The notes under the pieces were generated by a model that was not told the origin of the DNA, ran no database searches, and worked only from the letters and a program-made list of their open reading frames with translations. Shown here in pieces: positions 1 through 6,206 of a stretch of DNA of 6,206 nucleotides; the first letter of the stretch is position 1, and every line of letters starts with the position of its first letter. A program made the translations under genes and the position numbers. This DNA is from an uncultured Lachnospiraceae bacterium (GTDB taxonomy: Bacteria; Bacillota_A; Clostridia; Lachnospirales; Lachnospiraceae): the NCBI GenBank assembly GCA_947302185.1, contig CAMYVI010000152.1, forward strand, positions 1 through 6,206, read 5' to 3'.

Positions 1-54
1 GGTGGTGTGAGAGGACGGAAATTTCCCAATCAGGGAAATTTCCTCCTACTCGAT
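1..54 (+). mobile_element. 3' end of a group II intron (domain VI and tail of domain V)
   Basis: The stretch folds as a long hairpin. Basal pairs G9-C51, A10-T50 and G11-C49 come first, then A48 is bulged, then AGGA (12-15) pairs with TCCT (44-47), C16 is bulged, and GGAAATTTCCC (17-27) pairs perfectly with GGGAAATTTCC (33-43) around the loop AATCA. A bulged adenosine 7 nt from an end in A-pyrimidine (A53-T54) is the hallmark of group II intron domain VI and its branch point. The opening GGTGGTGTGAGAGG resembles the domain V/VI junction of bacterial group II introns as I remember it. The catalytic domain V stem and any reverse transcriptase/maturase gene would lie left of the window. There is no T-run after the hairpin on either strand, which argues against a simple terminator. 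The subclass (perhaps IIC) cannot be settled from this fragment. Confidence 0.75.
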
Positions 55-83
55 TGACTTATAACGGTTCGTTCAGCATGCCT

Positions 84-201
84 TTTCAGACATAAACTGT
101 TATGACGAAGCTGAAATAGCAATGTACTCAAAAATTACTAACCCCGTTTCAGGCTTTACATAACCGGGTTATGACGGTGCTGAAATAGCAATGTACTCAA
201 A
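84..201. repeat. Imperfect tandem repeat of a gene 3' end (copies 84-132 and 147-201)
   Basis: Two copies start with TTTCAG, continue through a palindromic CATAA...TTATG, and run to ACTCAAA. Bases 99-132 and 168-201 match at 32 of 34 positions (AA versus GT after TTATGACG). The part before that differs mainly by a small indel (GGCTTTA in one copy, A in the other). The right copy contains the stop codon and last ten codons of the minus-strand gene, and the left copy lies just downstream of that gene. Because the similarity covers both coding end and 3' flank, a segmental duplication fits better than a coincidental motif. Around the stop codon, CATAACC and GGTTATG (159-173) form a 7-bp inverted repeat with a single central base. 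Confidence 0.8.
100..168 (-). pseudogene. Leftover C-terminal tail of a paralogue of the 169-699 gene
   Basis: After the stop codon of the upstream gene the same reading frame stays open for 22 more codons and ends in FEYIAISASS plus TAA at 100-102, nearly identical to the real C-terminus FEYIAISAPS. The codons just before it (KPETGLVI) loosely resemble the KYEPQG that precedes the real tail. There is no start codon or ribosome binding site for this piece, so it cannot be a gene on its own. I read it as the surviving 3' end of a deleted second copy, or a local 69-bp-offset duplication. A role as a C-terminal extension by stop-codon readthrough is conceivable, but nothing in the sequence supports it. 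Confidence 0.5.
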
Positions 202-699
202 TCCCTGAGGTTCGTATTTGTTCACCATCTCATCAAGGTAATCACATATTTTCGTGTAAAAAGCGGTAATGACGTTCCTGCGCTCGTAGATGGCGTCCTT
301 TACCTCTTCCGGCGAAGCATCAAACCATTTTTCATCATATTCTTCCTCGGGAACAAGGAGGTCGATGGCAAAGCCGTCCCTTACGATGTTAAGGCGTGGA
401 TTTTCCATGTCTCCCTGGTCGATCAGATCAATACATGCCCGGACTTCCTCTACCATTTCTTTCACATTGCTCATGGGCATCAGGTTCAGTTCACTTCGGA
501 ACAGGAACTTACCCGGGAAAAACTTTTCTATAAAAGGTAAAAAAAGCTCATGAGTGCATATATTGTCACAGGAGAGTTCATCGGGATAGATAAGATCCGC
601 GTCCCCGTCAAGAATTTTCTGATTCATAGGGTCGAACCAGAATCGAAGTCTGGAATGGTGTCCTCTTTTAGCACGGATGCGAAATTCTGAATCTGACAT
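169..699 (-). CDS. Unrecognised acidic 176-residue protein
   Basis: I do not recognise this family. The protein begins with a basic patch (RIRAKRGHHSRLRFWFDP, about residues 7-24). The rest is clearly acidic, with EEEYDEKWFD near residues 117-126, followed by a probably helical stretch to about residue 160. There is no signal peptide, membrane segment or familiar catalytic motif, so it is probably cytoplasmic. The start is supported by GGAAGG (plus-strand 708-713) with an 8-base gap to ATG, and by a promoter-like pair further upstream. It is transcribed divergently from alaA and convergently with the group II intron. Its last codons are duplicated just downstream, suggesting it once had a tandem paralogue. 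Small acidic proteins with decaying neighbouring copies are sometimes immunity proteins, but that is only an analogy. The open frame, start signals and conserved tail make it a real gene; its function is unknown. Confidence 0.75.
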   Translation of the reverse strand: MSDSEFRIRAKRGHHSRLRFWFDPMNQKILDGDADLIYPDELSCDNICTHELFLPFIEKFFPGKFLFRSELNLMPMSNVKEMVEEVRACIDLIDQGDMENPRLNIVRDGFAIDLLVPEEEYDEKWFDASPEEVKDAIYERRNVITAFYTKICDYLDEMVNKYEPQGFEYIAISAPS

Positions 700-730
700 T
701 TTACTTACCTTCCAATTCTAAAACATATTT

Positions 731-742
731 CAGGTGTACCTG
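731..742. promoter_or_regulatory. Small inverted repeat at the predicted start of the minus-strand transcript
   Basis: CAGGT and ACCTG are inverted around a 2-base centre. The site falls about where transcription from the -10 at 749-754 should begin, a common operator position. It is short enough to occur by chance, and no regulator is implied. Confidence 0.3.
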
Positions 743-748
743 CTATTT

Positions 749-777
749 ATATTAGCAACGCGGTGAGCGATTTACAA
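749..777 (-). promoter_or_regulatory. Candidate SigA promoter for the 169-699 gene
   Basis: Read on the minus strand, TTGTAA (772-777) is followed after exactly 17 bases by TAATAT (749-754), preceded by TGC, which makes an extended -10. Each hexamer matches consensus at 4 of 6 positions. The predicted transcript starts near 742, giving a leader of about 40 bases before the ATG at 699. Confidence 0.5.
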
Positions 778-795
778 GTTTTAATAACAAAATCC

Positions 796-823
796 TTCCG
801 ATTTGTCTTCTTTGTGCTATACT
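796..823 (+). promoter_or_regulatory. Candidate extended -10 promoter for alaA
   Basis: TATACT (818-823) is preceded by TGC, an extended -10 element. The -35 is poor: TTCCGA at 796-801, with a 16-base spacer, matches at 3 of 6 positions, so the extended -10 would carry recognition. Transcription would begin near 829-830, only about 28 bases before the alaA start codon. Confidence 0.5.
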
Positions 824-827
824 TAGA

Positions 828-845
828 ACGTTATTGCATTAACGT
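828..845. promoter_or_regulatory. Inverted repeat between alaA promoter and ribosome binding site
   Basis: ACGTTA and TAACGT form a perfect 6-bp inverted repeat with a 6-base centre, TTGCAT, whose middle TGCA is itself palindromic. The dyad covers the predicted transcription start and ends directly against the AGGAGG at 846-851. It could be a repressor operator or a short 5' hairpin that affects ribosome access. I cannot name a regulator. Confidence 0.4.
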
Positions 846-857
846 AGGAGGTTCACC

Positions 858-2075
858 ATGAAGGAGTTCAAGAAATCATCAAAACTTGACAATGTGCTCT
901 ATGACGTCAGAGGACCCGTCGTTGAAGAAGCGGACCGTATGATCTCAAAGGGCATTGAAGTTCTAAAGCTCAATATCGGAAATCCTGCTCCTTTCGGATT
1001 CCGTGCCCCGGAAGAAGTCATCTATGATATGGCTGCCAATCTCAGAGAATCCGAAGGGTATTCAAATTCCAAGGGAATCTGGGCCGCGCGCAAGGCAATC
1101 ATGCAGTATGCACAGACAAGAGACATCCCGAATCTTTCAATGGATGATATATATACAGGCAACGGTGCATCAGAGCTGATCAATCTCTGTATGTCGGCTC
1201 TTCTTGACGACGGAGACGAGATTCTGATTCCGGCTCCGGACTATCCGCTCTGGACCGCCTGTGCAACTCTGGCGGGAGGAAAGGCAGTTCATTATCTCTG
1301 TGACGAGCAGAGCGAATGGTATCCGGATCTGGAGGACATGGAGTCCAAGGTGACAGACAGGACGAAGGCTATTGTTGTGATCAATCCGAACAATCCGACC
1401 GGTGCAGTTTATCCGAAGGATATTCTGGAAGGAATTGTTAAGATAGCGAGAGAGCATCAGCTCATTATTTTCTCGGATGAGATCTATGACAGGCTGCTCA
1501 TGGACGGCTATGAACATACATCAATCGCTTCACTCGCACCTGACCTGTTCTGCGTCACCTTTTCCGGACTGTCGAAGTCTCATATGATCGCCGGGTTCCG
1601 TATAGGATGGATGGTACTTTCCGGTAATAAGGAAATTGCCAGAGATTATATTGAGGGAATCAAAATGCTCTCATCGATGCGGCTTTGCTCTAATGTTCCC
1701 GCGCAGTCGATCGTTCAGACTGCCCTCGGAGGCTATCAGTCCGTTAAAGGATATGTCAATGAAGGGGGACGCGTTACCAGACAGCGTGATCTTATATACG
1801 AGCGGATAAATTCCATTCCGGGACTTTCCGTGGTGAAACCGAAAGCGGCTTTCTATTGTTTCCCGAAAATTGATATGGAACGGTTCAATATTCATGATGA
1901 TATGCAGTTCGCTTATGATCTGCTCAAGAAGGAAAAGGTTCTGCTTGTGCAGGGAACCGGTTTTAACTGGCCGGAGCCGGATCATTTCCGGATCGTATAT
2001 CTCCCGAGAAGGAGCGTTCTGACTGAGGCTATGGACAAGCTAGAAGATTTTCTTTCGGATTACAGACAGGAGTGA
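858..2075 (+). CDS. alaA: Glutamate-pyruvate aminotransferase, AlaA type
   Basis: A PLP-dependent fold-type I aminotransferase that transfers an amino group between glutamate and pyruvate, giving alanine and 2-oxoglutarate in the cytoplasm. At 405 residues it has the same length as E. coli AlaA (YfbQ) as I recall it and aligns along its whole length, with shared blocks such as KSSKL, LKLNIGNPAPFGF, PAPDYPLWTA, HYLCDE, INPNNPTGAVY, MRLC.NVPAQ, RFNIHDD and KVLLVQGT.FNWP. Visible active-site residues are Tyr129 (PDYPLW), Asn179 (NPNNPTG), Asp207 with Tyr210 (SDEIY), the Schiff-base Lys240 (SGLSKS) and the substrate carboxylate-binding Arg378 (HFRIV). The start is fixed by AGGAGG (846-851) six bases before ATG. 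The next gene begins one base after the stop, so the two are probably co-transcribed and translationally coupled. Nearby gdhA supplies glutamate, which supports an alanine/ammonium role. Substrate preference is inferred from similarity; other keto acids remain possible. Confidence 0.93.
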   Translation: MKEFKKSSKLDNVLYDVRGPVVEEADRMISKGIEVLKLNIGNPAPFGFRAPEEVIYDMAANLRESEGYSNSKGIWAARKAIMQYAQTRDIPNLSMDDIYTGNGASELINLCMSALLDDGDEILIPAPDYPLWTACATLAGGKAVHYLCDEQSEWYPDLEDMESKVTDRTKAIVVINPNNPTGAVYPKDILEGIVKIAREHQLIIFSDEIYDRLLMDGYEHTSIASLAPDLFCVTFSGLSKSHMIAGFRIGWMVLSGNKEIARDYIEGIKMLSSMRLCSNVPAQSIVQTALGGYQSVKGYVNEGGRVTRQRDLIYERINSIPGLSVVKPKAAFYCFPKIDMERFNIHDDMQFAYDLLKKEKVLLVQGTGFNWPEPDHFRIVYLPRRSVLTEAMDKLEDFLSDYRQE

Positions 2076-2076
2076 T

Positions 2077-2502
2077 ATGAGGTTCAGATTTTTTATTCCT
2101 GTATTATTTACAGCGGTGATCCTGTTGGCGGGCTGCGGCTCGTCCGGATCTCCGACCGAGGACTCGCAGCTTATAGGTATAGCGCTTTGTGCAAATGAAG
2201 ACTGGCCGGAATATCCTGTTGCACAGAAGCTTGAAGATCGCCTGTGTGAGACGGGAAACTTTCGTGTCGACCTTGAAAACGCGGGTGAAGATGCGGAACT
2301 TCAGAACGGGCAGGTACGGATCATGGTCGCAAATGATGCCCGCGCAATTGTTATAACCTACGTTGAGGGGGCAGATGAGTCCGATATGATCACGATGGTG
2401 AAGGCAGCGAATATCCCGCTCATTGAGATCGATCGCGAAGCATGCAAGACTAATCCCGATGCGGAGATGATGCGGATTTACAATGAAATTATGTCGTCAT
2501 AA
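2077..2502 (+). CDS. Short lipoprotein resembling one lobe of a sugar-type binding protein
   Basis: The 141-residue product has a lipoprotein signal: Arg2 and Arg4, a hydrophobic stretch (residues 5-18) and the lipobox Leu17-Ala18-Gly19-Cys20, so it should be lipid-anchored on the outer face of the membrane. After a Ser/Gly-rich linker, residues 32-122 follow the pattern of the N-terminal lobe of ribose/xylose-type binding proteins (Peripla_BP_4-like): a first strand LIGIALCANEDWP, a helix, a strand FRVDLENA, a helix with NGQVRIMVANDARAIVI, then the hinge-like NIPLIEIDRE. Family members run about 300 residues or more; this one stops about 20 residues after IDRE and lacks the second lobe. No continuation of the second lobe appears downstream, where the gdhA promoter begins almost at once. 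AGGAG (2068-2072) overlaps the end of alaA, four bases before ATG. It may be a decayed binding protein or a small sensor or accessory lipoprotein; its ligand is unknown. Confidence 0.8.
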   Translation: MRFRFFIPVLFTAVILLAGCGSSGSPTEDSQLIGIALCANEDWPEYPVAQKLEDRLCETGNFRVDLENAGEDAELQNGQVRIMVANDARAIVITYVEGADESDMITMVKAANIPLIEIDREACKTNPDAEMMRIYNEIMSS

Positions 2503-2509
2503 TATATTC

Positions 2510-2538
2510 TTGACATACAGAATTTGTTGTAATAGAAT
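2510..2538 (+). promoter_or_regulatory. Strong SigA-type promoter for gdhA
   Basis: A perfect -35 TTGACA (2510-2515) and a -10 TAGAAT (2533-2538, 5 of 6) are separated by exactly 17 bases, with an AT-rich stretch just upstream. Transcription should begin near 2544-2546, leaving a leader of about 135 bases before gdhA. It lies 8 bases past the lipoprotein stop codon, so gdhA has its own promoter apart from the alaA unit. A strong promoter suits an abundant enzyme such as glutamate dehydrogenase. Confidence 0.8.
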
Positions 2539-2555
2539 TAGCGATGTTAAACAGT

Positions 2556-2624
2556 GTGCTGTCCAAGGGCGGGCAGAGGCAGACTGATATTTTTGTCTGC
2601 TTTCCGCCACGGTCAGCATTTTTT
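2556..2624 (+). terminator. Terminator-like hairpin inside the gdhA leader (candidate attenuator)
   Basis: A long, interrupted stem: TGCTG (2557-2561) pairs with CAGCA (2614-2618), CC (2563-2564) with GG (2611-2612), GGCGG (2568-2572) with CCGCC (2604-2608), and GCAGAC (2579-2584) with GTCTGC (2595-2600). The loop is 10 bases and six T residues follow (2619-2624). This is the form of an intrinsic terminator. It lies after the predicted gdhA transcription start, so every transcript from that promoter must pass it, which suggests regulated readthrough. It could also end the alaA-lipoprotein transcript. A competing hairpin, ACAG/CTGT (2551-2562), uses the same bases as the outer stem and might act as a switch. 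I do not recognise it as a known riboswitch class. Confidence 0.7.
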
Positions 2625-2657
2625 ATTAAAAAAATGTTTAATAAGTATTTAAAGTAA

Positions 2658-4016
<1,359 letters not shown>

Positions 4017-4068
4017 ATTTATTCATCGTATTAGGCAAGTGACGTAAATTAAAGATTCATTTATTTGT

Positions 4069-4114
4069 GGAGGGAATGTCGCAGTGAAACTTCAATGCGG
4101 CATCCTTCCTTTTT
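4069..4114 (+). terminator. Intrinsic terminator of gdhA
   Basis: About 14 pairs form between 4069-4083 and 4096-4109, including two G-U pairs and one bulged A, around a 12-base loop. T residues at 4110-4114 follow directly. It lies 52 bases past the gdhA stop and separates gdhA from dgt. Confidence 0.85.
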
Positions 4115-4146
4115 CTATCAGTTCTTTTTAATATGGCTTTTCGGAT

Positions 4147-4171
4147 TAAATTCCGGAAGCACCGGAATTTA
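4147..4171. other. Perfect 10-bp hairpin in the gdhA-dgt spacer
   Basis: TAAATTCCGG and CCGGAATTTA pair perfectly around the loop AAGCA. No T-run follows on either strand, so it is not a standard terminator. It could be an operator, an RNA element or the core of a short transcript ending at 4240. I see no clear promoter in front of it. Confidence 0.45.
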
Positions 4172-4218
4172 CTTTGAAAAGTAACTAAAAGTGAGGAATT
4201 TGAGCTAAATTAAAATAA

Positions 4219-4240
4219 AAAAAGGAAATCCTTCCTTTTT
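4219..4240. terminator. Small AT-rich hairpin with T-run ahead of dgt
   Basis: AAAAAGGAA (4219-4227) pairs with TTCCTTTTT (4232-4240) around ATCC. T residues on one side and A residues on the other let it act in either direction, but most pairs are A-T, so it is weak. With the terminator at 4069-4114 it would block readthrough into dgt, implying that dgt has its own promoter. TAAAAT at 4244-4249 is a possible -10, but no good -35 is visible. Confidence 0.5.
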
Positions 4241-4293
4241 GCGTAAAATTATCTATACAGACTTAATCGCATCAGTACGTTTGGAGATTGTAT

Positions 4294-5310
4294 ATGGCAG
4301 GACTCATACGCGAAGAACTGGAAATGCGGGAGCTGATGAACCTCAGCCCTTACGCCCGGCCGTCACGACAGACAAGGGGCAGGAGACATGAGGAACCGGA
4401 GTGCGATATCCGGACCGCCTATATGCGCGACAGAGACAGGATCGTTCATTGCAAGTCTTTTCGAAGATTAAAGGATAAGACCCAGGTATTCCTTGCGCCG
4501 CAGGGCGACCACTACCGGACCCGCATGATGCATACCCTCGAAGTGTCTCAGACAGCGGGAACTGTCGCCAGATGCCTGCGGCTCAACGAAGACCTCACCG
4601 AAGCGATCGCTCTCGGCCATGATCTTGGCCATACACCGTTCGGACACGCCGGGGAGAGAGCGTTAAATGCGGTCTGTCCGCAGGGATTTCGGCACAGCGA
4701 ACAAAGCCTTCGAATCGTCGACCTGCTGGAAAAAGACGGCAGGGGACTGAATCTTACATGGGAAGTGAGGGACGGTATCCTGAGACACGGTACGAATGAC
4801 ATGCCGTCCACTCTGGAAGGTCAGACAGTCAGACTGTGTGATAAGATTTCTTATATACATCATGATATGGACGACGCGGAGAGAGCAGGAGTCCTGTGCG
4901 AGGAGGACATACCGCTGCATCTTCGCAAACTTCTGGGAATGTCGACGCGTGAGAGACTGAATACATTTGTGCATGATATAGTGAGGTCATCAACTGACCG
5001 GAACGAAGTCTGCATGTCTGAAGAAATCGGTGAGGCCATGCAGGAGCTCAGAGATTTCCTCTTTAAAAACCTCTATACCAATATGGTAGCAAAGAGTGAA
5101 GAGAAAAAAGCACAGATAATGCTGAGTGAGCTTTACAGATACTATGTCACACATACTGCCGATCTTCCGGAAGACTACAGGAGACTCATCGATGAGCGCG
5201 GCGAGCCGCCGGAACGAGTTGTATGTGACTACATATCAGGTATGACAGATCAGTATTCCATGACCAAGTTCAGGGAGCTGTTCATACCGAATTCCTGGGC
5301 GAAGTTATAA
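4294..5310 (+). CDS. dgt: dGTPase-family HD-domain triphosphohydrolase
   Basis: A cytoplasmic metal-dependent hydrolase that removes triphosphate from deoxynucleoside triphosphates, classically dGTP, and so affects dNTP pools. The 338-residue length suits the shorter dGTPase-like proteins of Bacillota. With residues counted from the upstream TTG at 4288, the HD metal ligands are His82 (RMMHTLEVSQ), His111-Asp112 (ALGHDLGHTPFGH) and Asp185 (LCDKISYI), with conserved His115, His120 and His136 (FRHSEQSLR). The N-terminal block RDRDRIVHCKSFRRLKDKTQVF is a family signature read as two parts, RDRDRIVHC and KSFRRLKDKTQVF. I choose ATG 4294 because GGAG (4283-4286) lies 7 bases before it, but only 1 base before the TTG. 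dnaG starts 71 bases downstream with no terminator between, so the two probably share a transcript, as is usual in Clostridia. The preferred nucleotide cannot be read from sequence. Confidence 0.93.
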   Translation: MAGLIREELEMRELMNLSPYARPSRQTRGRRHEEPECDIRTAYMRDRDRIVHCKSFRRLKDKTQVFLAPQGDHYRTRMMHTLEVSQTAGTVARCLRLNEDLTEAIALGHDLGHTPFGHAGERALNAVCPQGFRHSEQSLRIVDLLEKDGRGLNLTWEVRDGILRHGTNDMPSTLEGQTVRLCDKISYIHHDMDDAERAGVLCEEDIPLHLRKLLGMSTRERLNTFVHDIVRSSTDRNEVCMSEEIGEAMQELRDFLFKNLYTNMVAKSEEKKAQIMLSELYRYYVTHTADLPEDYRRLIDERGEPPERVVCDYISGMTDQYSMTKFRELFIPNSWAKL

Positions 5311-5381
5311 CAGGGATATATTTTCTGTGCATTTTTCCGGGAAAGGTTCTTTTTTGTGAAAAGAGAGGAAGGGCGCAGCAA

Positions 5382-6206
5382 ATGCGGTATTCTGATGAAC
5401 TTATCGAGGAGGTGCGGTCACGGAACGATATTGTTGATGTGATCGGCGGAAATGTGCGTCTTCGGCGAGCGGGAAGCAATTATGTGGGGCTGTGCCCTTT
5501 CCATAATGAGAAGACGGCTTCTTTCACGGTAAACAGGCCAAAGCAGATGTATTATTGCTTCGGCTGTCACGCAGGCGGAAATGTTATCACCTTCATCATG
5601 GAATACAATAACATGAATTTCGTCGAAGCGCTTCAGTTCCTCGCGGACAGGGCAGGAGTTACCCTGCCGAAGATAGAGTATTCCGGTGAAGCCAGAGAGC
5701 TTTCCGAAAGGAAAGACGTTCTTTATGATATTCATAAAAAAGCTGCGACCTATTATTATTATGCACTGCGCCGCGAGGACGGAGGACACGCTCTCGGTTA
5801 TCTGAAAAACCGCGGTCTGTCGGACGAGACTATCCGGAAGTTCGGACTCGGTTATGCCGGCAGGGACGGGGGACTCTACAATTATCTGAAAAGTAAGGAT
5901 TTTTCGGATGAGATGCTGAAGGATTCGGGGCTTTTTGTTTTCGATGAAAAGCGCGGCGTTCTGGATAAGTTCTGGAACCGGGTCATTTTCCCTATTCAGG
6001 ATGTAAGAGGTAAAGTAATCGGATTCGGAGGAAGAGTTATGGGTGACGCAAAACCCAAGTATCTCAATTCTCCGGATACTGAATTATTTAATAAGAGAAA
6101 ACACCTCTTCGGGCTGAATATAGCGAGGTCCACAAGAAGAAAATATATAATCCTGTGTGAAGGCTATATGGATACTATAGCATTGCACCAGGGCGGATTT
6201 GACAAT
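5382..6206 (+). CDS. dnaG: DNA primase, N-terminal part (runs off the window)
   Basis: Makes the RNA primers for lagging-strand and initial DNA synthesis, working with the replicative helicase. The frame is open from ATG to the last base, giving 275 residues of a protein usually about 600 long. The truncation is only the window edge. The CHC2 zinc ribbon has Cys38, His41, Cys59 and Cys62 (C-x2-H-x17-C-x2-C) in GLCPFHNEKTASF and YYCFGCHAGGNV. The polymerase core follows with FWNRVIFPI (197-205), KVIGFGGRV (211-219), KPKYLNSPDT (224-233) and LFNKRKHLFGLNIAR. The Toprim domain opens at ILCEGYMDTIAL, with the likely catalytic Glu260 and conserved Asp264. AGGAAGGG (5366-5373) lies 8 bases before ATG. 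No key residue is missing in the visible part. With dgt upstream, this is the start of the usual primase/sigma-factor block, and rpoD is expected beyond the edge. Confidence 0.97.
   Translation, partial: MRYSDELIEEVRSRNDIVDVIGGNVRLRRAGSNYVGLCPFHNEKTASFTVNRPKQMYYCFGCHAGGNVITFIMEYNNMNFVEALQFLADRAGVTLPKIEYSGEARELSERKDVLYDIHKKAATYYYYALRREDGGHALGYLKNRGLSDETIRKFGLGYAGRDGGLYNYLKSKDFSDEMLKDSGLFVFDEKRGVLDKFWNRVIFPIQDVRGKVIGFGGRVMGDAKPKYLNSPDTELFNKRKHLFGLNIARSTRRKYIILCEGYMDTIALHQGGFDN

Noticed and set aside
12..47. The strong hairpin at the left edge as a rho-independent terminator of the minus-strand gene.
   Set aside because: No T-run follows on either strand, and the bulged A, basal pairs and A-T end fit group II intron domain VI better.
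84..201. The two similar segments as the start of a CRISPR array.
   Set aside because: There are only two imperfect copies, one of them inside coding sequence, and the similarity follows the codons of a gene end.
2544..2657. A 37-codon open frame spanning the gdhA leader, beginning at about the predicted transcription start.
   Set aside because: It has no ribosome binding site and would need leaderless translation, which is unusual in Bacillota. The frame coincides with the terminator-like hairpin and has no run of regulatory codons. Kept only as a remote leader-peptide possibility.
5311..5381. A terminator between dgt and dnaG, suggested by the T-rich stretch around 5350.
   Set aside because: The TTTCC/GGAAA palindrome has a one-base centre and cannot form a stable RNA loop with a following T-run. 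CTTTT/AAAAG is too weak.
5418..5789. A 123-codon minus-strand open frame near the right edge.
   Set aside because: It is the shadow of dnaG, whose zinc-ribbon and core motifs are intact on the plus strand through the same bases.

Overview
The window looks like chromosomal DNA of an anaerobic Bacillota bacterium, most likely Clostridia and possibly Lachnospiraceae. The reasons are AGGAGG-type ribosome binding sites, SigA-like promoters, a GdhA whose N-terminus resembles the Clostridium symbiosum enzyme, and the order dgt-dnaG, which is common in Clostridia. The genus cannot be fixed from the sequence alone.

Left edge (1-857). The first ~54 bases look like the 3' end of a group II intron: a domain VI hairpin with a bulged adenosine, ending in the usual A-pyrimidine. 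Next to it is a short, imperfect, repeated copy of the 3' end of the minus-strand gene at 169-699. That gene encodes an acidic 176-residue protein I do not recognise. It is divergent from alaA, and the 158-bp gap between them holds a plausible promoter for each direction plus two small inverted repeats.

Centre (858-4114). An AlaA-type glutamate-pyruvate aminotransferase (alaA) is followed one base later by a small lipoprotein that resembles only the N-terminal lobe of a sugar-type periplasmic binding protein. Next comes a near-consensus promoter (TTGACA, 17 bp, TAGAAT), then a long terminator-like hairpin inside the resulting leader, then gdhA (hexameric glutamate dehydrogenase). gdhA ends at a clear intrinsic terminator. 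GDH makes glutamate from 2-oxoglutarate and ammonium, and AlaA passes the amino group to pyruvate to give alanine, so the two enzymes form a metabolic pair for ammonium assimilation and alanine formation.

Right edge (4115-6206). An AT-rich spacer with two more hairpins leads into dgt (an HD-domain dNTP triphosphohydrolase). dnaG (DNA primase) follows and runs off the window after 275 codons, reading as zinc-binding domain, RNA polymerase domain and start of the Toprim fold. This is a replication-linked housekeeping block, and rpoD would be expected beyond the edge.

Most of the window is ordinary metabolism and replication. I see no convincing new multi-gene system. The best leads are the candidate attenuator ahead of gdhA, the half-binding-protein lipoprotein coupled to alaA, and the duplicated gene tail beside the intron.
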